Assembly: GCA_036897095.1 (NCBI GenBank)
Contig: JAYMSP010000475.1
Coordinates: 1-50,134 of the forward strand
From: Plantago elongata
Lineage: Eukaryota; Streptophyta; Magnoliopsida; Lamiales; Plantaginaceae
Reading direction: 5' to 3'
DNA length: 50,134 nt
The position numbers were made by a program, and so were the translations under genes. Positions 12,229-24,400 of the stretch are shown one piece after another (positions within the stretch are counted from its first letter, which is position 1; each line of letters starts with the position of its first letter). A model generated the notes under the pieces. It searched no databases and was not told the origin of the DNA. It saw nothing but the letters and a program-made list of their open reading frames with translations.

Positions 12229-12381
12229 TAACGAAATGCAGAAATGCAGCTTAGTTGGTAAGCCGCTTCCCCTCCAACCAATAGGTCGGATTTGAGTTAT
12301 GAAGTGCAACTTAGTTGTTAACCCGCTTCCCCTCCAATCAATAGGTCGGATTTGAGTTACCCTTTAACCGTTCAGATAAAA
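12229..12381. mobile_element. tRNA-derived SINE, dimeric head, with 15-bp target duplication
   Basis: The insert is flanked by an exact direct repeat gaatataagaaaacc at 12214-12228 and 12382-12396. Inside are two head-to-tail copies of about 60 bp (about 12242-12300 and 12303-12361). Each has a tRNA-like A box (cttagttggtaag) and a B-box-like ggtcggatttgagtt. Long, variable target duplications and internal pol III boxes are the signature of SINEs. Removing it rejoins the juxtamembrane coding sequence of the lectin kinase. No long A-tail is seen; the 3' tail is short (ccgttcagataaaa). Confidence 0.75.
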
Positions 12382-13008
12382 GAATATAAGAAAACCTTTA
12401 AGGACTCAATCAGCAATGCATTTGGACAAGGGAGTGCTAAGAATTTCGCTTATGACAATCTCAAGCACGCAACCAGCAATTTCGCCCAACAAGAGAAGCT
12501 CGGTGAGGGAGGATTGGTGGTGTTTACAAAGGATTTCTCCAAGAAATGGATTCTTTTATCACTGTGAAGAGAGTCTCTGGTAATTCCGAGCATAAAGGAA
12601 TATGCATCAGAAGTGAAGATTAAAAGTATAGTAACGCATAAAAATCTGGTACAGCTCCTCGGATGGTGTCATGAGAAGCGAGAAATTATTCTTGTTTACG
12701 AGTTTATGCCCAATGGAAGCTTGGATTCCCATCTTTTTAAGGGAAAGGTTTCTTGGGTTGGAGGACCAGGTTCAAAATTGCACAAGGGCTTGCCCTTTCC
12801 TCTTTACTCGGGAGAATTGTAAAATTGGTCCTCTGAGTGACCGTCCTATTCGATTTTGGTCCATTTTTTTCCCGTTTCGATTTTGATCCCGAGGACCGTA
12901 TAAAATACTATGTGTGTATTGGAGCTGAGTTAGCGTGAGAAGGCTGAGTTGATGTGGCGTGACATGGCACACATACATGGGAAAAAATAGACCAAAATCA
13001 AACAGAAA

Positions 13009-13042
13009 GGTCACTTAGAGGACCAATTTTGCAATTCTCCTA
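13009..13042. repeat. Extra internal copy of the Pack-MULE terminal repeat
   Basis: The sequence ggtcacttagaggaccaatt, continuing ttgcaattctcc, is a third copy of the terminus, in the same orientation as the right end. With 12810 it brackets a 233-bp unit (12810-13042) that looks like a smaller MITE-type element of the same family. The captured LHCB1 piece starts 28 bp beyond it. Confidence 0.75.
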
Positions 13043-13069
13043 ATTTTTTACTTCCTTCCATAACATCCA

Positions 13070-13237
13070 ATGGCAACCGCAACAATGGCCCTTTCCTCCC
13101 CCTCTGCCTTAGCCGGAAAGGCACTCAACCAAAGCCCATAAAATCCCCCGAGCCGGCAAAGTCTACGCGAGGAAGACTGTTGGGAAGCCCAAGCCAGTCT
13201 CATCCAGTAGTCCGTGGTACGGCCCTGACCGTGTTAA
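13070..13237 (+). pseudogene. Captured 5' fragment of an LHCB1 (LHCII chlorophyll a/b-binding) gene
   Basis: From the ATG at 13070 the frame reads [19 protein letters not shown], the hallmark LHCB1 plastid transit peptide start. After a one-base frame slip near 13139 it continues [20 protein letters not shown] and then [15 protein letters not shown], the conserved amino end of mature LHCII. Similarity stops at KYL; the pigment-binding helices are absent. The piece lies inside the Pack-MULE, in plus orientation. The frameshift and truncation make it non-functional as an antenna protein, but a chimeric transcript is possible. Confidence 0.85.
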
Positions 13238-13800
13238 GTACTTGCGGGTGGAACTGAAATTGAAGAAGAAGGGGTTAGGCGGCGGCGGATTCGAACCTGA
13301 AGAAGAAGGCGGCGGCGGTTTTCGTTTCGGATTCTCAATCCTTACAAGTCGCGATATCGGTCGATTTCGGCACCGAGATTCCGATCGATTTCGCGATTCC
13401 GGTCGTCTCCATCCTTTCTTCTTCTCCTTCGCCAGTCACCACCAATCTCCACTACAACTCGACCGGCCACCGTCTCTGATCTACCTCCCTCCCTTCGTCT
13501 CTGATCCGTAACCGTTCACCCAGCCTCACCTCTGCACCTCCATTCACAGATCCACAACTGCAGTTAACCGAAAACGACCACCATCGCCACCACCGAACCC
13601 TTCTTCTTCCTCCCAGATCCACCCACCACCACCCTCCACCTTCAACCACCACCGCATCTGATCTGTCTCCCTCCCAGATCCGCCCACTACCACCCTCCAC
13701 CTTCAACCACCACCGTCTCCGATCTGTCTCCCTCCCAGATCCGCCCACTCAGCAAAGGACCAAAATTGCAAAACGAATTTTGTCCATGTCATGAATCCAG
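13238..13800. other. GC-rich interior of the Pack-MULE, second captured segment
   Basis: This stretch is much richer in GC than the window average, with ggcggcggcgg runs at 13278-13320 and CCACC/TCTCC-rich sequence to 13750. It shows no homology I recognise. A 61-bp unit is tandemly repeated at 13611, 13672 and, partly, 13733 (head tcccagatcc). It could be a second captured host fragment, for example a 5' leader, or element-specific sequence. Confidence 0.55.
13611..13748. repeat. 61-bp tandem repeat, 2.3 copies
   Basis: Units begin at 13611, 13672 and 13733 (tcccagatcc) and share caccctccaccttcaaccac; spacing is exactly 61 bp. It lies within the Pack-MULE interior. Confidence 0.85.
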
Positions 13801-14455
13801 TCAGCATAGGACCAAAAACGAAATTCAAATTCGCCAAAAAATTAGCCATTAGGTCCTTTTAGTCCGTATTTTGCAAACGCGAAAAAAAAAAAAAAAAAGG
13901 ACCGTATTCGAACAGGACGGTCACTTAGAGGACCAATTTTGCATTTCTCCCCTCTTTACTCTATCTACACGACGATTGGGAACAACACATCCTGCATAGA
14001 GAGATTAAATCTAGCAATGTCATGCTAGACGCCAATTTCAATGCCAAACTGGGTGATTTTGGACTCTCCCGACTAGTAGATCATGGAAAGGGACCTCAAA
14101 CAACAGTTATGGCTGGCACCATGGGTTACATGGCACCAGAGTGTATGATCACAGGTAAGGTCAGCAAGGAGACTGATGGGTTCAGTTTGGTGTGGTGGCA
14201 CTGGAAATAGCTACTGGACGTAGAGCAATAGATCCCAAGGCCGAACAATGCAAAGTGAACATTGTTGAGGGGTATGGACTCTCTACGGGACGAGCAGACT
14301 TCTTGATGCAACTGATCCTCTACCTAATACTTCAACTTGCACGAAATGGAGCAGTTAATGCTTGTAGGTCTCTGGTTCATCCACCCAGATAGCATTCCCG
14401 GCCCTCAATGTTGCCTGCTCTTCCTTTGAAAATGCCAGTGCCAATTTATTAAATT

Positions 14456-15475
14456 ACCCCGCGGATACAATTACCAGAGGTTTTGGGAACAACAAAACAT
14501 CATCCAGTTAAATACTTAGTGATTTCAAGTTGCAGATTGTAGAATATGAGCTTCTGTTGTTTTCTTTTAAACTATTCGTAGTTTCAAGTTCACGCCACAA
14601 ATTAGCAGGACTAGTAGATTTAACTTGCTGCTGGGTGCTGAACGATTTGAAAACTTTAATCTGATAATGTAGCACATGCATTTTCCAACAAGACTTGGAT
14701 ACAATCATAAAAGTCATCACGTTCCAACAAAACAATGTTCTTCTCAGCGTAGAATCAGACAACCATGTATGCATTACACACGAGTTATGTTCTTCTGCAC
14801 AAGGACTCGTTCCAAAAACTAGGGAGTAATGCAATTCAATTAGAGCATGTGGTACTAGTGCAGTATACCCAAAAAAACCAGACCTAGAGCACACAATTCA
14901 AAATCGCTCCAAATCAGACTCCGCCCCGAGTTCCACATGAACCATATAGACATGGCAGTTTTCATCGACGGCATATCACAAGGGTACTGATCTCATTTTT
15001 GTCACACCTCTGCTCAGCCGCTGACAAAAATGATGTCTATATTAATTCCCATAACTTAGCAGGCAGAAATGTTCCAGATGCAAAACTTAACCGATTGCTA
15101 TCACACCAAGCAAAAGCACATAGGCAGACCACATATTCTGCTCAAATTAGCTCAACATCAGCAATTGAATTCATTTTACAAACCAAGTTCAAAGGAGGAA
15201 TAGTAACAGAGCACTACTTACCTTGTTCAAGTTCTGGATCCCCAGCAACCTATACACGTACGATGGTAAGATGAATCAAACAAAAGAATAACCCGACATT
15301 TGTATAGCTTTGCAATAAAGAATGTGATTTCAAAAGATAGCTGTGCAGTAAGAGAAAAAAAATATAAATCGTTACAAGGAGCACAGAACATTAAATAGCT
15401 CCTGGGAGGTCTCCTATAAATTTGATACTCATTTTTCATTACACTTGCTCATGAATTTTCTATACCAAGAACCCC
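14456..15475. other. Region between lectin kinase pseudogene and ASHH2 stop
   Basis: No protein gene is visible. The part nearest 15475 is the 3' untranslated region of the minus-strand methyltransferase gene. A minus-strand block at about 15252-15225 has an acceptor-like and a donor-like border (GAACAAG then gtaagt), so an alternative or untranslated 3' exon is possible. Nothing else was recognised. Confidence 0.4.
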
Positions 15476-18400
15476 TCACCTCCAGTTACCCTCCTCCATG
15501 TATGGATTCCTAAACTCATTTGTTCCATTACCTAAACCTACACCTTGTTGTACATTCCTTGTATTGTTCCCATTATGCCCCCAGCCATTTCTCATCCGAA
15601 CCCAAGGTGGGGCTAACTTTGAATGGTTCAACTTCTGCTGTTTGAAATATTTCCTATCCAAGCAATGAGAAGCCCCTCTCTGAACATCAGCCCGGTCGTT
15701 TGCGGTATGGACGGCTTTTTCCTCCAGATCAATGTTCCATGTCCTTGTGTGTTTTTTACCACTGAGATCTGCGGAAATATCACTACCTGAGCCTACTTTT
15801 TCTTTAGGCTCGACTGGACGATCTAACTTCTTGTATGGGGGCAGTGGAGGAAATGGGTAGAATGGCATGGCAGGACCCACTGTCCAGCCCGCAGAATTTG
15901 CGACACCAAATTGTTGCACAACAGAGACAGGAACTCCATAAGAGAGTGGCAAACATGAGACAAACCTCGGTTGCATATATCCCAAGATGACATCAAATGG
16001 ATGCTTTATAGACCTATTTGTCTCTAGGCTATTAACGATTGATGAGCCATTTGTTAAAACGACAGGCTTGTTACAAGGGGACGAGAAGCCAGGGGGCTTA
16101 TCATCGTCTATTTCCAGTTCCGAGTTGGTCTTAAGTTTTGAATGAGGGCTATCCTCAGGTGGGGTGTCCCATCGGCTTTTCCGCTTGCGTGGCATTCCCT
16201 CAGCAGTTTCATTATTGCTACCAGAAGCAGCTTGGTCTAGTGAGGAACTCTGCTTTGAACCAGAAGCAGTTGTTTGTATTCTGGAAGAAACTGCAGTTTC
16301 TAAAGGTTTTCCAACTCGATCGCTCCACCGATCCTGTGAAACTGACAGCCTATGAGAATCTATCCTCTCGTCACCTCTCCCATTGCAGCTTTTTTTCCTG
16401 AGGGATCTTGGGATCCATCTATCCCGGAAGTTTCTTGCGGTTTGATGGACCTGAAAACAATAAAACAAGTTGAGATTAGACACTGCATTAAAAAAAAAAA
16501 AGTAATAATGAAAAGAGCAGCATCTGTTGTCCCCAGATATAGATTCATCATCAAACTTGAAGAGCATACAACAAGTGGAGATCATTCATTAAACCTAAAA
16601 TCACAAACCAGGAAGAATCAAAGACTGTTAAGGAAGTGTTGAGTGGCAGATCCAGTACTACAAGATTTTAAATATAATGTGTAGCCTACGATGACTCGAG
16701 AGATTCTAGACACAAAAAGACAAAAAGTGCTCCCCCGGGAAAATGACTAAAATCACACCAATCGCAAACAAATGCAAATTAACAAATGAGAATAATAGTA
16801 AAAATCTGGATACTCATGATCAAACAGTACCTCTATCCATCCAACCATAAAAAGTGTGTTTGCAAATGCTTTTACTGGTGGTTTTTTGCCTGCTTTTGCT
16901 AAAAGTTGATTTTAAGTAAAGGTTTGTAGTGTTTGATATTGAAAATGCAATTTAAAGTTGTAAAATCAGAATTTTAGTGTTTGAAAACTTAATTTGATTA
17001 GTTGAAAAAACCCTACTACCTGCTTAACGCAATTAGATGCAGCTATCGAGTTGTTTCTCTGCTTTAGCGGTTACCTGCTTTTTTTTAAGAGAAACTGCAG
17101 CAGAAGCTGTAATATAAAAACACTAAAAAACCTACCTTTTCTACTTCAAAAGCACAAACACATGTTTTAAGCATTTGCAAACACACACTAAATGGGCATT
17201 TTGACTTTTTAGGTCAGCTTTGATGATAAATTAGTCCTAAATTACAGTGCAGAAACATTTCATGAAGTTATACTATCATAAACTTGGAGTGGCTCAGAGC
17301 CACTTTGATCCGGTTTGAACCAATGGCTCCGCCTTGTATTGCCACATCCATATTACACCTATAGAATACGGTCAAGGTCGAATCAAATGGAGAATGCAAT
17401 GAAAGATAGTTGCTTTATGAGATACCTGTTTGTCTGTATGTTCTGTCAGCGTTAGTATGGAATCTTTGAAGCTGTAAAAGGCAAAACAACATGCTATTTA
17501 GGAAAGTACTCTTGAAATGGAACCAAAAGATATCTTAATGAACTGAATATAACATTTAAGTTCATTAGTCAGCATAAGGGAGGCAAAGATCACATTCCTA
17601 TACAGAATTCATGAAAAAAAATATAAACGCTGCATTATAAGAATAAGCAACTGCAAATTCGTTCTTTTAGATGCCAGAAGTAGCCTAAGTCATGACGCAC
17701 CAAATACATTTTTAAAAAAATTAAAAAATAGTTCCACTTGCATAAAAGCACTTCAACAACATCAGCAAATTATATTGCATATCCAACCTAACTTGCAGTT
17801 ATACTTCTCTTCTTTAAGGTGATCGTTGAACTAAAAACCCTGTAAAATGATCAAGCATTACTGCTAAATCCTCCTGATGCTTAGGATCCTTGCCAAGCAT
17901 GACAAATATTATTATCTTTTTATTATAAGGATGTTTAAACACTATTCCATCTAATACAAGACCAAGCATATTGTACAACAAGAAAGATATATAAACATGC
18001 AAACAGGGTTTTGTTTCACCTCTCCACTCCTGGACGAGGTGAACCTCCAGCAATGTGCTCCAAAGTAAGAATCTCCCGCGTCGCCAGGTATTCCAGCACC
18101 TATGCAGGAGAATTGTGAGCTACAGCAATAATTTCTACTCAGAGACTAAATCAGACTTCACTAACAAGTGAGAAATATTATGCATCTCTAACCAAGAACT
18201 TCGCTAAAAATTCAATCATGCTACCATTATCTAGTTAACAAGAGGTATGAAGATTCAGCATGTGTACCCTAAGAAGCTTCCGGAGAATAGGAGTATTTCT
18301 ATAGTGTTTGTTATTTTGCTTCAATATGTTATGTAACATCTGCAGACCTACACATCAAAACAAATCCAATACAAACAAAAATTTCAGTTCACAGAAAAAT

Positions 18401-21400
18401 GATGCATGTATGGATTCAATAACTTGGGAACATGATGAGATAAAATACCATTCTTGTTGATAATATCAACCAGAACAGTCCGAGATTTGGTCTTCAGAAG
18501 TGCATCCAAGATCATTGAAAGATCTCGATTACTGCAAAGTGAAAACTATCAATTAGAATCCCTCCACTAATCCAACTGCACTTAGCAATTACCTTACAGG
18601 AGTACATGATAAAAGAAGATATTGAAAAGTAGAAGTACCTCTGAACTGCTTCACCCTGTGCATCATTCCCTGATGCAGCAGTTAGGAAGAGAAGCTTCAA
18701 GTAACCTCTTGATGCATCCTATTACAACATAAACAATTTAATGGCTTGGAGGAAATAGCCATGCGTAAGATAAGATCAGGAACTTAAAACTTGATAAAAA
18801 TTAATAGCAGGAAGTCCATAAATTCCAATCTCAAATGTGTAGATGTAGAATCCAACTTTCCTCCATTGACTTTCAAAACAGAGGCAGCAGGTCAAATATT
18901 AAAGCAACTACCTCACAAAAGTTTAATTGGACTTACTTTGCGCTTGCTTATTCCTCCTTGAGGCTCAAGAAGATCATTGAGCTTCTCCTCAACTGCAAGT
19001 GGTTATGTATGTTAATAAGTAAAAAGAATCATTTACAAGAAAGCACAGAAAAGTGACCACAAACCTGCTTCAAATTGACTATTTACGGACTGCGGTGGCC
19101 TTTTGGACTTGTTGGGTGCAGCATTTAACTGACAAGCTGCTGATGGTCCTTTGTCCTTCAGAACATTTGATTTAATTTTGCCTTTCTTTACTGAAGCAGA
19201 CCGATGAGTCTTCGACTGAGAATTGGACTTTGCCAATTCATCCTTTCCTCCTGCACCAGAAGATTTCAACTTCGTCTTACCTTCAACTCTATCAGGCAGT
19301 AATTTAGAAGGTGATACAATAGTAGCCATCTCATGTGCATCCATATGTGGCTTTTTTGCAAGCGAAATTTCATGCTGATCAGTGGATGATGCTTTGCTCA
19401 AACTGCCAACAGACTGTAAGGAGATATCTGCAAGTTTTGACGACGGATGCTTCTGAGAGTGGAGGTCCTCAGACGCGATAATACAAGCATCTGATGATTC
19501 TCTATCGACATTGTCAACATTGCCATCCAAATCCAACATATCTGCAAACCGATTCACCATAGCTTCTCCAGCAGCTGAAGCCTTTGCAGTGGCGGAAGCA
19601 GAGTCAAGATTAATCTTTTGGATTGAAGTTCCAAAAGTGTGTGCCCCGGCAATGCTCTCCAAATTACTAACTGGTTTATTCATTGTATCTCTTTTCTCCA
19701 GTACAATTCCCTTTTCTCTAGTGTCAGAGGAATTCAACATCATACCACTCCAGTCAGATTTCATGTCATTGTCTTCACAGACCATAACAGGTTCCGGGAA
19801 CTCATCATCCGAATCACTCTGAACAATAATTTCTAAGTTTGTCGGGTCACCACCAATGTAGCCTCGACAACTGATTGAACCACACACACACTTTTTTGCA
19901 GCAGCTCCAAACACACGAACATAGTTGTAATCGAATGTAACCTCTTCTCCCTGCCAGGAAAGAAAAATCAGAAGCATACAGAAATAGTGCTTCCGCTGTA
20001 ATGAAAATTAATGAGCAAATGACTCAGAAAATATTTCACCAACAAGCTTGCTCAGAGCTCCCCAGGGGGATAATGCAAGTGTCCGTGGGTAAGGATGTGC
20101 AGAGCAGACACTAACCACTAGTACTACTTGCACCATATTTAAAAAAAAACTGCAACACAGCTAACTCAAAGGCATTGAGAATTACCTTCTTAATATTCCT
20201 TACAGCAAAAAGTCCAACGCAAACCTCTCCATTAACCATCCACTGATACAATAAAGGCCAGAATATTATTTTCGTACACCTTCTCAAAGAAATAGAACAG
20301 ATACATAGTATAAGTAGCCACCCATACACAACATAACATTCTCTAGTTAACAATGAGTTCAATGTGAGACAGTTCTGGGCCCCGAATGAAAGGAGCTTCT
20401 AGAATTGAACTTCAAAGATAAAAGAAAATACAGGAGGCTGTTCTAAGTCTATTATGAATAGTTGAGATAGTTATAACTGTGTCATCTATATTGAGATAAT
20501 AATGTGTTAAAAAGTAAAAATGAGAGCCTTCAAACATTTTTTTTGCTTCCCTCTTAATGAGCATAATACATGCAACAAAAACAAACTAATAAGTGTCAAA
20601 CACAAAAGACAGGTAACTAAATTAATACCCAAAAAAAGATAACGCCCTAATTGATTAAGTCTATAGCAACTGTAGCAATAAGCTATTCCTTAATCAATCT
20701 CATGATACCATAAAAGGGGGAGCGAGAAGAAGCGGTAAATGGAATGGCACACTCCTATAACAAGATTCCAAGAAATGGATTAGCAAAGGAAAATATAGGA
20801 TATGCCCTAAAATTGGTAAAATGGCTTTTTCAATTCAAAGCAGGAAGGCATGCAAAACTGGTATGCCAGAGGGATTCTCAATAATGCACAGAAAATCTCT
20901 GTTACAGGATGAGCATGTAAGTTACCTTTTCCGTCCGGCAGTTAGGATCACAGCTATGATTTATAAACCGACCCAAATTCCCTTTGGCACATGCATCAAT
21001 TACCTACAGCACAATTGGAAAAAAAGGATGAAAGCCAAATACAAACTGATGCAAGTAGAAGGACTTGTTGTAAAAAGAAATTGACAACACAAATGGGAAT
21101 ATCAAAGATGGGTGGGATCTCGATCCACCGGGAAAAGTTAACAGCTCAGTCAAAAAATCAGTATCTTTTTACAAGATAAATTTGGCTGAACTACTCCTCT
21201 GTTAGCCAACCTACAATCAAGTTAAAGCCCAAACATACTATAAGCAGGATTATGGAAAAGGCCAAGTATCAAGAAGAAAATTATGCGTCCAATGTGCATA
21301 ATCATGCAAATGTGAACCGATTTTACACAGCACCAACTGTTGGGTGTCTATTTTTAAGATAATAATAAAATTTAGAATCATGGCAAAAATCATGCTAGTA

Positions 21401-24400
21401 TACTTGGAGTCTGGAGAAATCCACATGCAGTAATGTCAGAGAATACAAGATGGGAAAATATAGAAAATATATAATGGAGAAGATTAACGATGCCAAACCT
21501 CGCTTCCATTCAGTGTCATAAAGTAAAAATGCTTATGACCATTCAAGGCATACTGTTTCTGCCTCGCTTGGTATGCATGCATATCGAGAACCTGCAACCA
21601 CCAAATAATAGAACTCGTAAATTACAACCTGAAGCTGCAGTGAACTTCACAAATCACAGAAGATAATGCCAATTCAAATACAAAATCTCTCTACTAAAAT
21701 AACTGTCTTTGTAGTATTCTGGAGTTCAACTAGAGTAACAGCTAGGCTCTAAGACTCTAACATGAATAACTAGACTGTTCGGGGAAAGAAAGAACTACAA
21801 AGTTCACTTCCAAATATCAGTATGACTTGCTAGGAGTAAAATAAAACCCATGGATCAAATTTTCCTCCATTAGTAAATGCATGACATTGACCGTAAATAT
21901 AGAATTAGAGATTTCCCCAACATTGTATCATCAAAATGTGATTCGTAATAACAAAATATTGAAGTATGTACTCCCCAAGCTGAATTCTCTATTTACTGTT
22001 GCACGGACAACTGATTCCACATCATCCCAAACTTGATAAACATTGACCATGCTCAGTATTATCAAGCAAGCAATGGACGGTAACACAATCGGTGGTAAAG
22101 TTTCCTGGGGATGAACCTGGTTTGTCTATACACACTTGTATATATATTAACGCTATTCTGTTCCAGGTATACCCAGTTGATAAATTCAATCCTACTTTCT
22201 CCCAAGCAAAGGAGGAAACTACAGCGATTCAACAATTTCAAATGTACCATTGATATAAAAAGATGTAAGTGGAACAAGTAAAATAAATCAAACTCACCTC
22301 CCCCACATATTCGATAAGGAACTGTCCTTCAGAAATATCTTCAAGTGCCTGAAGCCCATAACCCTTCTTTCCGCACTTGAAACGCTCCAATTTAGCATAC
22401 TTGCGTTTTTGGAACTGCAGAGGAAGTATATAGTGTCATTACACGAAATGCCACAGCAGAAATTTGGTTGGGGGAGGGGGTAGGGAAGCAAGCGAATTTA
22501 GAGAAAGAATATCATATGTACCTGTTGATTTGAACAGAATTCCCCACACGGACAAGTTCCTTTAATACACTCAATGTTGAGAATTCGATTCAGGCATTTA
22601 GCACCACAGCCAGTTCTACCTTCAGATGGATATTTGCAATGGCAAATCATTACCTGATATAAAAAGCAAGAGTGCATGGCCAGAAAAGTGAGTCAAGTCA
22701 AACAAAAGGCCAAGCATGATTATGCATAAGCTCGTGCAATCTGCAATGCTACAAAATTATTATAACATAGTATAAGCCTTATGTATGCATGCAAGATGAA
22801 AAGTAAGAAACGTTGCAATTAAAAACCGATTTACTAAGCAATTTTAGTAACAGTCAAACTAATAGCTGAAACTAACAAATCAAAGCCCAAAGGGACACAT
22901 GGATAATCTTGATAAAATTGCAGTATAAGTCACCAATACTATTCCTTCCATACCAACGCAGCTTGGTGAGACATTCAAACAAAATCTTGTGTTTATATCC
23001 CGCACTCATGCCAGAAGGACATCCTCACCTTCCAAGGGATCACCAAATGAAAATAGTGGGAACTCAAAACAGCACCCCTGCGGAATAGATGATTCGCAGC
23101 TTTCATGTTTTATGTGATCTGGGTGGTCACTCACTACTTCCGTGGTTTTGTAATATGATTCATGTATTCAGAAACATTTATTTTCCATGCGAAACCCAAG
23201 GTTCAACTTGAATGGTCAAAAAATGAGCCTATGCCACCATTTCCACGTCAACATTTTGAGATATCATAGAACCATCATAGGTGAACATTTTGACTTGTCA
23301 GCAGTTGTCATTAAATCAAGTTCATAATAATTTTCAAGTAGAGTAGAATGTGCTTAAACTAGTACGAGCTAACCTAGGTACCAAGAGGTTTTTTTATTTC
23401 CACAAAAACCGAAACACAGCTCCAAACACAGAAATAATAGTACCGCATAAAATAAGTTGCTTTAAGAATAACCATCAATATATACTATTCAGTAGGAGAC
23501 TAGGAGACGATAAATATTCACCTCATCAATTGTTTGCTTTTTACGGTTTCGATGCAGAAACAAATTTGATCTGATAAGTGACCAAGTGGATTCTTTAGTA
23601 CCTGTTAAAGAACATAAATCACATAAAATAAGATAATTGCTATTGTTCTGAAGATATGTCCAATACCCAAACCTAACTTTAACATTGGCATGTTCAGAAT
23701 ACATACCCTTTAACCGGTTTTGGTCAGATATTAGGAGGGTGTCACCAGCATCTTCATCAGATATCCCCAATTCTAGGTTGATTTCAGAATTTGATTTCTC
23801 TTGGGGAATAGAGCAGGCAGCAAAGTCTTTATCCATGTTATCTTTGCACGTCCTAGAGGAACAAAATTAGAAAGATGTTACAGGAAATAATATCGGTAAG
23901 CCATTCTCCATATAAAGGAAACACACACACACACACACAGACAATGGTGTAATAACCAGTTACGACATTTATGAAGTAAAATTCGCGTTGCCATTCATGA
24001 TCAACACTGATTGGCAATAGTATGTGTGCCTTAAGATTTGAGAAAAATTAACCGATTCAGCCTTTTCTGTATAAGACTATTGGTATAGTTAAATAGCAGT
24101 TGTCTACAATTTCCTGAAGGGTGCGCATGTATGGTAACTTAAGTTTCAATATACAGAGAGCCTAGCCGCAATGGGTGCACATCATTACCATCCACCATTT
24201 GTTGTTTCTATTTGATCAGCTAGTGCAGCTGGTATTCGTCGCCATTTTTGACACTCATCACAAAGTACCCATGCTTTTGCAGGTTGATCAGATTGATCCA
24301 TTTCTTCATTAGGTATAAACTCCAAGCTGTTTCCACTTGAACCTTTGCTAAAATCTCCACTTGCTCCAAACTCGGATGGAGTGTCACATCCTAAACAATT

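Larger units (their letters stand above)
12810..13951. mobile_element. Pack-MULE-like element with 10-bp target duplication
   Basis: The left end gggagaattgtaaaattggt (12810) and its continuation to about 12862 match the reverse complement of 13899-13951 over about 50 bp with few mismatches. The flanks carry an exact 10-bp direct repeat ctctttactc at 12800-12809 and 13952-13961, the size expected for Mutator-superfamily insertion. Removing the element plus one repeat copy restores the kinase reading LLYLHDDWEQ across the junction, so the insertion site is certain. The 1142-bp interior holds an LHCB1 fragment, a GC-rich stretch and a 61-bp tandem repeat but no transposase. It is therefore non-autonomous and has captured host sequence. 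Confidence 0.85.
11227..14455 (+). pseudogene. L-type lectin receptor-like kinase pseudogene, disrupted
   Basis: The order of parts is that of an L-type (legume) lectin receptor kinase, closest in style to clade IX. A signal-anchor-like start MASPTLDIKPCFKNK leads into a legume-lectin domain (11320-11990; DDTFVAVE, WQQEVTVSYD), then a transmembrane segment (about 12105-12190, GTFGILVIALAGGG). Kinase pieces follow: glycine loop KLGEGG at about 12500, HKNLVQLLGWCHEKREIILV at about 12640-12700, HREIKSSNV and DFGLSRL at 13996-14065, GYMAPE at about 14125. Frameshifts and stops occur after 11606, near 11725 and 11871, in the glycine loop at about 12515, around 14185 and toward 14340. A SINE (12229-12381) and a Pack-MULE-like element (12810-13951) split it further. 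The VAVK lysine region is frameshifted, so no active kinase can be made. Confidence 0.85.
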
